Shown here piece by piece: positions 55,795 through 64,000 of a DNA stretch of 64,000 nt. Below the pieces are notes generated by a model. The model worked only from the letters and a program-made list of their open reading frames with translations, had not been told where the DNA came from and searched no databases. Made by a program: the position numbers and the translations under genes. Source of the DNA: Defluviimonas sp. SAOS-178_SWC (GTDB lineage: Bacteria > Pseudomonadota > Alphaproteobacteria > Rhodobacterales > Rhodobacteraceae); the NCBI RefSeq assembly GCF_039830135.1, contig NZ_CP156081.1, positions 1,412,001 to 1,476,000 on the forward strand, in the 5' to 3' direction. Positions within the stretch are counted from its first letter, which is position 1; each line of letters begins with the position of its first letter.

Positions 55795-56715
55795 TCAGCG
55801 CCCGCGAATCCGCGGATCGAGCGCGTCGCGAAGCCCGTCGCCGATATAGTTGACCGACAGGACGGTGAGCGAGATCGCCACCCCCGGTAGGATTACCCGG
55901 ATCGGGTAGAGCTGCATCTGGTCCACGGCGTCGAAGAGGATCCGCCCCCAGGTCGGGAAGTCGGGCGGAAAGCCGAGGCCGAGGAACGACAGCGCCGATT
56001 CCGTGATGATCGCATTGGCGATGCCGAGCGTGGCCGAGACCATGATCGGGCTCATCACGTTGGGCAGGATGTGGCGCAGCACCATCCGCCGCGACGGCGT
56101 GCCGATCGAGCGGGCGGCGAGCACGTATTCGCGCTCCTTCAGCGCCAGCACCTCGCCGCGCACGATCCGCGCCGCCTGCATCCAGCTCGTCACGCCGATG
56201 GCGAAGACGATCAGGAAGAAGATCCCGGTCTCGGGTCCGAAACGCTGCGACAGGGGCTCGCGGAAGAGCGTCACCATCAAGAGGAGAAGCGGCAGGAGCG
56301 GCAGCGACAGAAAAAGGTCGGTCAACCCCATCAACAGCCCCTCGGCCCGCTTGAAGAAGCCCGCGACGACGCCGATCAGCGTGCCGAGGAAGAGCGACAG
56401 CAGCATCGCCGTCATGCCGACCGCGATGGAGACCTTGCCGCCCGCCATCAGCCGCGCGAGAAGATCGCGGCCCAACTGGTCTGTGCCGAAGGGATGGGCG
56501 CCGCTCGGCCCCTGGTTGCGGGCGCGGATGTCGACAAAGGTCGGGTCGATCGACCAGATCCACGGGCCGATCGTGACAGCCAGGAGGATCGCCGCGAAGA
56601 TGATCAGTCCGAACAGGGCGCCCTTGTGGGTCTTGAACTGGTCCCAGACGTCCCACCACTGGCTGCGGGGCGGCTTCAGCGCCTGATCGACCTTTTGCGC
56701 GGAAAGATCAGTCAT
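55795..56715 (-). CDS. dppC: Peptide ABC transporter permease, DppC type
   Basis: The gene encodes 306 residues. N-terminal OppC_N helix (FGLIIFAAILLAVTIGPWIWS), HPFGTDQLGRDLLARL, five further helices and the EAA loop REYVLAARSIGTPSRRMVLRHILPNVMSP. Last gene of the operon; its start overlaps the dppB stop by 8 bases. Confidence 0.93.
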   Translation of the reverse strand: MTDLSAQKVDQALKPPRSQWWDVWDQFKTHKGALFGLIIFAAILLAVTIGPWIWSIDPTFVDIRARNQGPSGAHPFGTDQLGRDLLARLMAGGKVSIAVGMTAMLLSLFLGTLIGVVAGFFKRAEGLLMGLTDLFLSLPLLPLLLLMVTLFREPLSQRFGPETGIFFLIVFAIGVTSWMQAARIVRGEVLALKEREYVLAARSIGTPSRRMVLRHILPNVMSPIMVSATLGIANAIITESALSFLGLGFPPDFPTWGRILFDAVDQMQLYPIRVILPGVAISLTVLSVNYIGDGLRDALDPRIRGR

Positions 56716-57715
56716 AGCGGATCCTCGGGTCGAGAACGCCGTAAAGGATATCGGCGATCAGGTTGAACAGCACTGTCAGCGCGGCGAAGATGAAGGTGAG
56801 CGTCTGAACCATCGGCAGGTCGTTGGCATAGATCGCGGTGATCAGCAGTTGACCGAGCCCGTTCACCTTGAAGACCTGCTCGGTGATGATCGCGCCACCG
56901 AAGATTGTCGGGATGCCGAGGGCGATGACGGTGATGACCGGGATCAGCGAATTGCGCAGGACGTGCTTCAGCACCACGACCTTCTCGCTCATCCCCTTGG
57001 CGCGCGCGGTCCGGACATAGTCCTGCCCGAGATTGTCGAGCATCGAGGCGCGCATGAAGCGGCTGATCTGGCTCGCGTTGAAAAGCGCGAGCACGGTCAC
57101 CGGCATGATCATCTGCTTGACCTGCTTCCAGAAGCTCGCGGCATCGGTGACCTTCAGCGTGGTGTCGTAGATCGACGGGAACCACTGGAGCTTCACCGCG
57201 AAGACGATGATCAGCACGACGCCGGTGAAGAACGTGGGCACCGAGAAGCCGATCATCGAGACGAACGTGCCGATCTGATCGAACCAGGAATATTGCCGGT
57301 AAGCCGAGATGATGCCGATCGGGATCGCGATGATCACCCCGACGAGATAGGCGAGGCCGACGACCCACAGGGTCTGCGGCATCCGTTGCCAGATCACATC
57401 CATGGCCGGTGAGCGGAATTGCCACGAGGTAATCCTGCTGGCCCCCTCGCTCATCGAGGTGCCGAACCAGCTGTCGAGCATGTAGAGCGGCTCGGTCCAG
57501 AAGAACTGCTTGAGCCAAAGCAGGTATCGGACCCATCCCGGCTGATCCAGCCCGAGAGCGATCCGCATCTTCTCGCGGACTTCCGGAGGAATGGTCAGCG
57601 GTTGATCCGAAAGCGGATCGCCGGGGGCGAGTTCGAGAAGCATGAAGATGACGAGACTGATGAACAGAAGCGTCGGGATCGCGATCAGCAGCCGTCTGAG
57701 GGTATAGGTGAGCAT
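56708..57715 (-). CDS. dppB: Peptide ABC transporter permease, DppB type
   Basis: The gene encodes 335 residues with six membrane spans. MLTYTLRRLLIAIPTLLFISLVIF is the classic OppB/DppB start, and the EAA loop is DYVRTARAKGMSEKVVVLKHVLRNSLIPV. Pairs with DppC to form the membrane pore. Confidence 0.93.
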   Translation of the reverse strand: MLTYTLRRLLIAIPTLLFISLVIFMLLELAPGDPLSDQPLTIPPEVREKMRIALGLDQPGWVRYLLWLKQFFWTEPLYMLDSWFGTSMSEGASRITSWQFRSPAMDVIWQRMPQTLWVVGLAYLVGVIIAIPIGIISAYRQYSWFDQIGTFVSMIGFSVPTFFTGVVLIIVFAVKLQWFPSIYDTTLKVTDAASFWKQVKQMIMPVTVLALFNASQISRFMRASMLDNLGQDYVRTARAKGMSEKVVVLKHVLRNSLIPVITVIALGIPTIFGGAIITEQVFKVNGLGQLLITAIYANDLPMVQTLTFIFAALTVLFNLIADILYGVLDPRIRYD

Positions 57716-57748
57716 CGGCGCCTCGGTTCATCGGTCTTTCTGGAAATC

Positions 57749-57775
57749 GCCGCCCCGGCGCAAGGCCGGGGCGGC
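57749..57775 (-). other. Stem-loop between substrate-binding protein and permease genes
   Basis: GCCGCCCCGGC (57749-57759) pairs perfectly with GCCGGGGCGGC (57765-57775) around a 5-base loop, with no T run. Lying just after the substrate-binding protein gene inside an operon, it is likely an mRNA-stabilising or partial terminator structure that keeps binding protein in excess over permease. Confidence 0.55.
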
Positions 57776-57797
57776 GGGGCTATCCGTCAGAGACGGA

Positions 57798-59501
57798 TCA
57801 CTTCATGCGGTACCAGTCGGCCGCGTTCCACAGTTCGCTGTCCCAGGTGTTCAACTGCACACCGCCGAGCGTGTTCGAGCGCGCCGAAACCCGGCCGCGA
57901 TCGACAAGCGCCACGATCGTGTAGCTGTCCTTGGTCAGCATGTCGTTCAGCCTCTTGGCGATCTCGCCGCGCTTTTCGAGGTCGCCGGTCTTGCCGAGTT
58001 CCGCCACCAGCGCATCGTATTCCGGATCGCAGTAGCGGTTGATGTTCTCGCCCTGCCACTGCTTGTCGGGCGTCGGCGCCTTGTCGCAGGTATGCTCGGC
58101 CAGATAGCTTTCCGGGTCCGCGCCCGAGAAGTTGTTCGCGTACATCTCGACATCCGCGTAGAACTTCTGGAACGTGTCCGGCGAGCCGGGATCGCCACCG
58201 AAATAGACCGAACCGTCGATGTTCTTCAGCTCGGTCTCGACGCCGATTTCCGACCACCACTGCTTGATGAGCGCCTGGAAGTCCTGACGCACGGCGTTGG
58301 TTGAGGTCTGGTAGAGCACCTTCAGGCGCACGCCGTCGGCGTTGACGCGCACACCGTCCGGGCCGGGCGTGTAGCCGGCCTCTTCCAGAAGCGCCTTCGC
58401 GCCCTCGATGTCCTGCTTGAGGCAGTCGGTGTTGTCGGAGGCGTAGAGCGCCGGCGCCGGGACGAGGTTGCAGGTCGGACGGCCGGCCTGGCCATAGCCG
58501 ACCTCGACCAGGAGGTCGCGGTCGATGGCCATGCTGAGCGCCTTGCGGACGCGCACATCGCTGAGGAACGGATGCGGATGCGCCGCGGTCGCACGTTCGC
58601 CTTCCGGCAGATCGGGCGAAGGGTCGGTCCAGTTCATCTCGATCCGCTCGACGAGCGTGCCGAAGGCCGACATCGCCTCGCCCTTGCCGGCGGCCGCCAT
58701 GCCGGCCAACACGTCCGGCGCCAGCTGAAGGTTCCAGGCGTAATCGAATTCGCCGGTCTCAAGCACAGCGCGGCCCGCCGCCGCCGCATCGCCGCCGCCC
58801 TTGAAGGTGACGGTCGCGAAGGCCGGCTTCGCCGGATCGCGGTAGTTCGGGTTGGCCGAGAGCGTGATCACGTCGTTCGGCTTGAACTCGTCCACCTTGA
58901 ACGCGCCGGTGCCGATCGGCATGAAGTTGGCGCTGGTGCATTCGGGCGCCTTGGCGCCGAGGCAGTCGGCGAACTGCGCCTTCTGCAGGACCGGCGATTC
59001 CGCCGTCACGAAGGGCAGGTAGGGGTAGGGCTTGGTATCCTTGAAGGTGATCTTCACCGTCAGGTCGTCCAGTGCCTCGATCTTGTCGACGCCCTCGAAC
59101 TTCGCCAGCTGCGCGCAGCCGCCTTCGGGATGCATGCAGTATTCGCCGGTGAAGACCACGTCGGCCGAGGTCAGGGGCGAGCCGTCGGACCAGATGAGGC
59201 CCGGCTTGATCTTCCAGGTGATCGTCTTGAGGTCTTCCGAAACGCCGCCGTTTTCGACGGTCGGGATCTCCTCGACCAGCCAGGGCACCATGTTGCCGTC
59301 CTGGTCGAAGCGCGCGAGCGGTTCGATCACGAGGCTGGAGCTCTCGATGTCCTTGGTGCCCGACGACAGATACGGGTTCAGGATCGAGGGCGCCTGCCAG
59401 TAGATGATGTTGACGTGGCCGTCCGCGCCGCGTTCGGCGAAGGCCGCTGGGGCCAGCGCGAACGACGCGGCAGCGCCCAATAGGGCTGTTCTCATCTTCA
59501 T
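57798..59501 (-). CDS. dppA: Peptide ABC transporter substrate-binding protein
   Basis: The gene encodes 567 residues; AAGGAG lies just before ATG 59501. Sec signal ends PAAFA. SBP family 5 features: SPLTSADVVFT, LTVKITFKDTKPYPYLPF, DVRVRKALSMAIDRDLLVEVG and a C-terminal NRYCDPEYDALVAE. Periplasmic; captures peptides or related solutes. The ligand may not be dipeptides, so the symbol is by analogy. Confidence 0.9.
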   Translation of the reverse strand: MKMRTALLGAAASFALAPAAFAERGADGHVNIIYWQAPSILNPYLSSGTKDIESSSLVIEPLARFDQDGNMVPWLVEEIPTVENGGVSEDLKTITWKIKPGLIWSDGSPLTSADVVFTGEYCMHPEGGCAQLAKFEGVDKIEALDDLTVKITFKDTKPYPYLPFVTAESPVLQKAQFADCLGAKAPECTSANFMPIGTGAFKVDEFKPNDVITLSANPNYRDPAKPAFATVTFKGGGDAAAAGRAVLETGEFDYAWNLQLAPDVLAGMAAAGKGEAMSAFGTLVERIEMNWTDPSPDLPEGERATAAHPHPFLSDVRVRKALSMAIDRDLLVEVGYGQAGRPTCNLVPAPALYASDNTDCLKQDIEGAKALLEEAGYTPGPDGVRVNADGVRLKVLYQTSTNAVRQDFQALIKQWWSEIGVETELKNIDGSVYFGGDPGSPDTFQKFYADVEMYANNFSGADPESYLAEHTCDKAPTPDKQWQGENINRYCDPEYDALVAELGKTGDLEKRGEIAKRLNDMLTKDSYTIVALVDRGRVSARSNTLGGVQLNTWDSELWNAADWYRMK

Positions 59502-59502
59502 T

Positions 59503-60559
59503 TTAGACTCCTTGTTGGGTGCTCGGTGATGCCTCGGATGCCGCCGTTGTTCCGGCGGTCGTCTTGGTGTCGGCGTAGAGGTGACAGGCCGTGTAACGGC
59601 CCGGCTCCACTTCGCGGAAGGCGGGTTCCACGGTCTTGCAGATCTCCATGACCCTGGGGCAGCGCGTGCAGAAATTGCAGCCCGCCGGCGGGTTCGCGGG
59701 CGAGGGCACGTCGCCCGTCAGGATGATCCGGCGGCGCTCCGTCTCCACGTCCGGATCGGGTTCCGGCACGGCGGAGAGAAGCGCCTGCGTGTAGGGGTGA
59801 AGCGGGTTTGAATAAAGCTCGTCGCGGGGCGCGAGTTCCGCGATCTGCCCAAGATACATGACCGCGACCCGGTCGGCGATGTGACGCACCATCGAAAGGT
59901 CGTGGCTGATGAAGAGATAGGTGAGGCCGAGCCGGTCCTGCAACTCTTCGAGAAGGTTCACGACCTGCGCCTGAATGGACACGTCGAGGGCCGCGATCGG
60001 CTCGTCGCAGACGATGAATTTCGGATTGAGCGCGAGCGCCCGGGCGATGCCGATCCGCTGGCGCTGGCCGCCCGAGAATTCGTGCGGGTAGCGGTTGGCG
60101 AAATTGCGGTTGAGCCCGACCTGGTCCATCAGCTCGTAGATCCGGTCGAGCTTTTCGCGCTTCGACATCTTCGTGTGCTCTTCGAGCGGCTCGCCGATGA
60201 TCGCGGCGACGGTCATGCGGGGATTGAGGCTCGCCTGCGGGTCCTGAAAGACCATCTGCATGGTCGGGCGCAGGGTGCGCAGTTCGGACTGCGGCGAGGC
60301 GCCGATCTCGCGCCCGTCGATGCGGATCGAGCCGGCGGTCGGATCGTAGAGCCTGAGGATCACCCGGCCACAGGTCGACTTGCCGCAGCCGGATTCGCCG
60401 ACAAGGCCAAGCGTTTCGCCCTCGTAGATGTCGAACGAGACGTTATCGACCGCCTTCACGTCGCCGACCCTGGTTCGGAAGATCCCGGCCGTGATCGGGA
60501 AATACATCTTGAGGCCCGCGATTTCGACGAGCTTCTTGCGGCCGGTCTTCGGGGGGCTG

Positions 60560-60567
<8 letters not shown>
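59503..60567 (-). CDS. dppF: Peptide ABC transporter ATP-binding protein, DppF type
   Basis: The gene encodes 354 residues. Walker [11 protein letters not shown]-loop [13 protein letters not shown], signature [15 protein letters not shown], Walker [14 protein letters not shown]-loop ISHD; the C-terminal oligopeptide module has the [14 protein letters not shown] cluster that binds an Fe-S cluster in related transporters. Start at ATG 60567 overlaps the upstream gene by 8 bases. Confidence 0.93.
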
Positions 60568-61561
<994 letters not shown>

Positions 61562-61596
61562 AGATCGCTCCCAGTCGGATTATTATCGTTTTGTTT

Positions 61597-61715
61597 TGCC
61601 GGTCTTGTGCCGGTTGTCCGTGCCCGAGTGTTAGCCATTTTCAGGCATCCGGCAACACCGAATTCTGCCGCGTTCCGGCAGGTTATTTCCGGCAGATCGC
61701 CGACAGGATCCGGCA
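61597..61715. promoter_or_regulatory. Cluster of TGCCGG/CCGGCA hexamers
   Basis: Between divergent dppD and argE, TGCCGG occurs at 61597-61602 and 61608-61613, and its complement CCGGCA at 61649-61654, 61675-61680, 61689-61694 and 61710-61715, with one-base variants at 61666-61671 and 61700-61705. The last four hexamers step by 14, 11 and 10 bases, close to one helix turn. It looks like an operator array for a cooperative regulator serving both operons. The regulator is unknown. Confidence 0.5.
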
Positions 61716-61782
61716 TATCGCCGCCTCTTGACCCGGCTGGGCCGCGCGGTCAGGGTCGCGAAGCGCTGCAATGAGGATGGGC

Positions 61783-62946
61783 ATGGGCACGATTTCTGAG
61801 GCAAGGCGGATTCTGGATCGGCTCGTCGCCTTTCCGACGGTGAGCCGGGACAGCAACCTGGCGCTTGTCGACTGGGTGGAGGATTACCTTGCCGGTCATG
61901 GCGTCGCCGCGCACCGGGTCTACAACGCCGATCGGACGAAAGCGAATCTCTGGGCCTCCGTCGGGCCGGACGTGGCGGGGGGCGTGATCCTATCGGGCCA
62001 TACCGACGTGGTGCCGGTCGACGGGCAGGACTGGTCGAGCGATCCCTGGACGGTGACGGAGCGCAACGGCCGGCTCTACGGGCGGGGCACCTGCGACATG
62101 AAGGGGTTCGACGCGCTGGCGCTCGCCGCGGTGCCGCTCGCACTCGCGGCGGGGGTGAAGCGGCCCTTGCAGATCGCGCTCTCCATCGACGAGGAGATCG
62201 GCTGCGCCGGCTGCATCCCGATGGTCGGGGAAATGGCCGCGACGGCGCCGAAGGCGGCGGCGGTGATCGTGGGCGAGCCGTCGCGGATGCGGGTCGTCAC
62301 CGGCCACAAGGGCGGGATCGGCTTCGGCACGCGGCTGAAGGGCTTCCCCGTTCATTCCTCGATGATGCACGAAGGCGTCAACGCGATCATGGAGGCGGCG
62401 AAGCTGATCGGATGGGCGAATGCCCGCAACGCCGAGAACCGGGCAAGGCCGCCGGGGCCGCTCGCGACCATGTTCGACCCGCCCTGGACGACCGTCCATG
62501 TCGGCCAGATCGAGGGCGGGACGGCCCATAACATCACGGCCGAGCACTGCCGCATGGGCCTCGATTTCCGCGTCGTGCCGGGCGAGGAGGGCGAAGACTG
62601 GGCGACGGCTTACGAAGCAATGGTTGCCGAGGTGGCGGCCGGAATGAAGGCGGTCCGGCCGGAGGCCGGGATCGAACTCATCCGGCAGTTCGACGTGCCG
62701 CCGCTGGTGCCGGAGGCGGATGGTAACGCAGAGCGACTGGCCCGGGCGCTGACCGGCGACAACGGTACGCATGTCGTCAGTTACGGCACCGAGGCCGGAC
62801 ATTTCCAGAAGGCGGGCTATTCCGCCGTGGTCTGCGGGCCGGGTGACATCGCCCAGGCGCATCAGGCGGACGAGTTCATCGAGGTATCGGAGTTCGAGGC
62901 GGGATGGCGGTTCATGCAAGGACTGGTGGCGGAGCTCGCGCGGTGA
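61783..62946 (+). CDS. argE: Acetylornithine deacetylase (ArgE-like M20 hydrolase)
   Basis: The gene encodes 387 residues; GAGGATGGGC precedes ATG 61783 (other in-frame ATGs at 61771 and 61777). M20 metal ligands: SGHTDVVPVDG, GRGTCDMKGFDA, SIDEEIGCAGC and the C-terminal GTEAGHFQKAG; KGGIGFGTRLKGFPVHSSMMHEGVNAI is the lid. It removes acetyl from N-acetylornithine or other N-acyl amino acids. Placed beside peptide uptake and an amine-oxidising flavoprotein, a catabolic role is as likely as arginine synthesis. Confidence 0.9.
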   Translation: MGTISEARRILDRLVAFPTVSRDSNLALVDWVEDYLAGHGVAAHRVYNADRTKANLWASVGPDVAGGVILSGHTDVVPVDGQDWSSDPWTVTERNGRLYGRGTCDMKGFDALALAAVPLALAAGVKRPLQIALSIDEEIGCAGCIPMVGEMAATAPKAAAVIVGEPSRMRVVTGHKGGIGFGTRLKGFPVHSSMMHEGVNAIMEAAKLIGWANARNAENRARPPGPLATMFDPPWTTVHVGQIEGGTAHNITAEHCRMGLDFRVVPGEEGEDWATAYEAMVAEVAAGMKAVRPEAGIELIRQFDVPPLVPEADGNAERLARALTGDNGTHVVSYGTEAGHFQKAGYSAVVCGPGDIAQAHQADEFIEVSEFEAGWRFMQGLVAELAR

Positions 62947-64000
62947 CATTTCCGATATCTGAAGCGAGCCCGGTCCGTTTTTCCGGTCCGTTGCCGGCTG
63001 CGGCCGATGTGGTCGTGATCGGCGGCGGTGTTGTCGGCGTGATGACGGCATGGTTTCTTGCCAAGCGCGGCGTGCGGGTCGTGCTTTGCGAGAAAGGCCG
63101 GATCGCCGGCGAACAGTCGAGCCGCAACTGGGGCTGGGTGCGCCAGCAGGGCCGCGACCCGGCGGAACTGCCGATCATGATCGAGTCGCTTTCGATCTGG
63201 AAAGGGCTGGAAGCCGAGGCGAATGCCGATCTCGGCTTCCGGCAGACCGGGGTCCTCTATGCCGCCAACGGGCGGAAGGACATGGCGGAGTTCGAGGCCT
63301 GGATGGCCCATGCCCGCGCGCATGGTCTCGACACGCGGCTTCTCGGCCGGGTGGAAATCGCGGACCTCCTGCCCAATGCGGCGGGCTGGGTCGGCGGGAT
63401 CTGGACCGCCTCGGACGCGCGGGCGGAGCCCTGGGTCGCGGTGCCGCGTCTTGCCGAGGCGGCGGCGAGGACAGGGGTGACGATCGTCGAGAACTGCGCG
63501 GTGCGCGCCCTCGACATGGCCGCAGGGCGCGTCGCCGGGGTGGTGACGGAACTGGGCCGCATCTCGGCCGACCGGGTCGTGTTGGCCGGGGGCGCGTGGT
63601 CCGCGCTCCTCGCGCGGGCGCATGGGGTCGACATGCCGCAGCTTTCGGTGCGGGCGACCGTCACGGCGACGGTGCCGATGGCCGAGGTCTTTTCCGGCGC
63701 CGCCGCCGACAACCATTTCGCGATCCGGCGCCGGTTCGATGGCGGTTACACGCTCACCCCCGGCCATTTCCACGAATTCTTCATCGGCCCGGACGCGTTC
63801 CGGCACCTTCGCGCCTTCCTGCCGCAGATCCGCAAGGACATCTCGGGCACCCGCTTCCTTCCGGCCGCGCCACGGCACTATCCCGACGCCTGGGGCACGC
63901 CCCGGCGCTGGGCGGCCGACGCCGAAAGCCCGTTCGAACGCTTGCGCATCCTGAACCCCGATCCAAACCGGGCGATGATCGAACGTCTGCGTGACCGCTT
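62943..64000 (+). CDS. FAD-dependent oxidoreductase (DadA-like), truncated by window end
   Basis: Starts at a GTG overlapping the argE stop (GTGA) and stays open to the window edge, giving 352 residues of an expected 430 or so. The N-terminal nucleotide-binding motif is VVVIGGGVVGVMTAWFLAKRG; SSRNWGWVRQQGRDPAELP and RVVLAGGAWS are typical of D-amino-acid dehydrogenase or sarcosine-oxidase-like DAO proteins. Coupled translation with argE suggests they act on the same substrate class. Confidence 0.88.
   Translation, partial: MTFPISEASPVRFSGPLPAAADVVVIGGGVVGVMTAWFLAKRGVRVVLCEKGRIAGEQSSRNWGWVRQQGRDPAELPIMIESLSIWKGLEAEANADLGFRQTGVLYAANGRKDMAEFEAWMAHARAHGLDTRLLGRVEIADLLPNAAGWVGGIWTASDARAEPWVAVPRLAEAAARTGVTIVENCAVRALDMAAGRVAGVVTELGRISADRVVLAGGAWSALLARAHGVDMPQLSVRATVTATVPMAEVFSGAAADNHFAIRRRFDGGYTLTPGHFHEFFIGPDAFRHLRAFLPQIRKDISGTRFLPAAPRHYPDAWGTPRRWAADAESPFERLRILNPDPNRAMIERLRDR

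Noticed and set aside
63050..63994. Plus-strand 314-codon ORF at the window end
   Set aside because: It is a shadow of the DadA-like gene in another frame, rich in Arg, Gly and Pro.

Overview
The window comes from a high-GC alphaproteobacterium, most likely a member of the Rhodobacterales (Rhodobacteraceae/Paracoccaceae). This rests on overall protein character, a SAM-II riboswitch in front of metZ, the aerobic cobaltochelatase pair cobS/cobT, folE2 in place of folE, an ftsY-EamA-yciB run, and intergenic hairpin elements of a kind I associate with this group. No rRNA, tRNA, CRISPR array, insertion sequence or prophage was recognised. It reads as ordinary chromosome carrying several local oddities.

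Layout. 1-8.7 kb: the 3' end of xseA, a small secreted protein, an alkB-type membrane hydroxylase, then divergently ftsY, an EamA exporter and yciB, then a large membrane glycosyltransferase-like protein, a YfcG/YghU-type GST and a lipoprotein. 8.7-14.5 kb: SAM-II riboswitch with terminator, metZ, folE2 and two tandem trkH genes. 14.5-20.3 kb: a protease-fold protein that lacks its catalytic triad, then glyQ, a small membrane protein and glyS, the last with a low-GC in-frame segment. 20.3-27.6 kb: an NTF2-like protein, a D-lactate dehydrogenase-like flavoprotein, a ClC channel, an aminopeptidase P and a membrane protein. 27.6-32 kb: cobT, a nonsense-interrupted pseudogene, a racemase homologue without its cysteines, and cobS.

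32-38.6 kb: an exported MsrB, a di-haem peroxidase, a DnaJ-domain protein, bolA, a DUF4177 protein, gatB and a lytic transglycosylase-like lipoprotein. 38.7-47.6 kb: an SDR, pepN, an ArsR-SRPBCC-SRPBCC operon, a malate synthase remnant, a class I amidotransferase-fold hydrolase, GNAT plus kynU, and an isoprenylcysteine methyltransferase-like protein. 47.7-55.5 kb: pntAB with a strong terminator, a dienelactone hydrolase, an MFS exporter, a DUF3422 protein and a YeeE/YedE transporter. 55.8-64 kb: a five-gene peptide ABC transporter operon facing argE and a DadA-like flavoprotein cut by the window end.

The clearest functional modules are: riboswitch-controlled methionine synthesis; aerobic cobalt insertion (CobS with CobT; CobN lies elsewhere); glycyl-tRNA synthetase; transhydrogenase; and the peptide-uptake operon opposite argE and an amine-oxidising flavoprotein, which together suggest import and breakdown of peptides or N-acylated amino acids. 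The observations most worth following are the alien segment inside glyS, the triad-less secreted protease homologue, the cluster of CCGGCA/TGCCGG hexamers between the peptide operon and argE, the recurrent 3' element after minus-strand genes, and the cysteine-less racemase coupled to cobS. I did not find a convincing wholly new multi-gene system.
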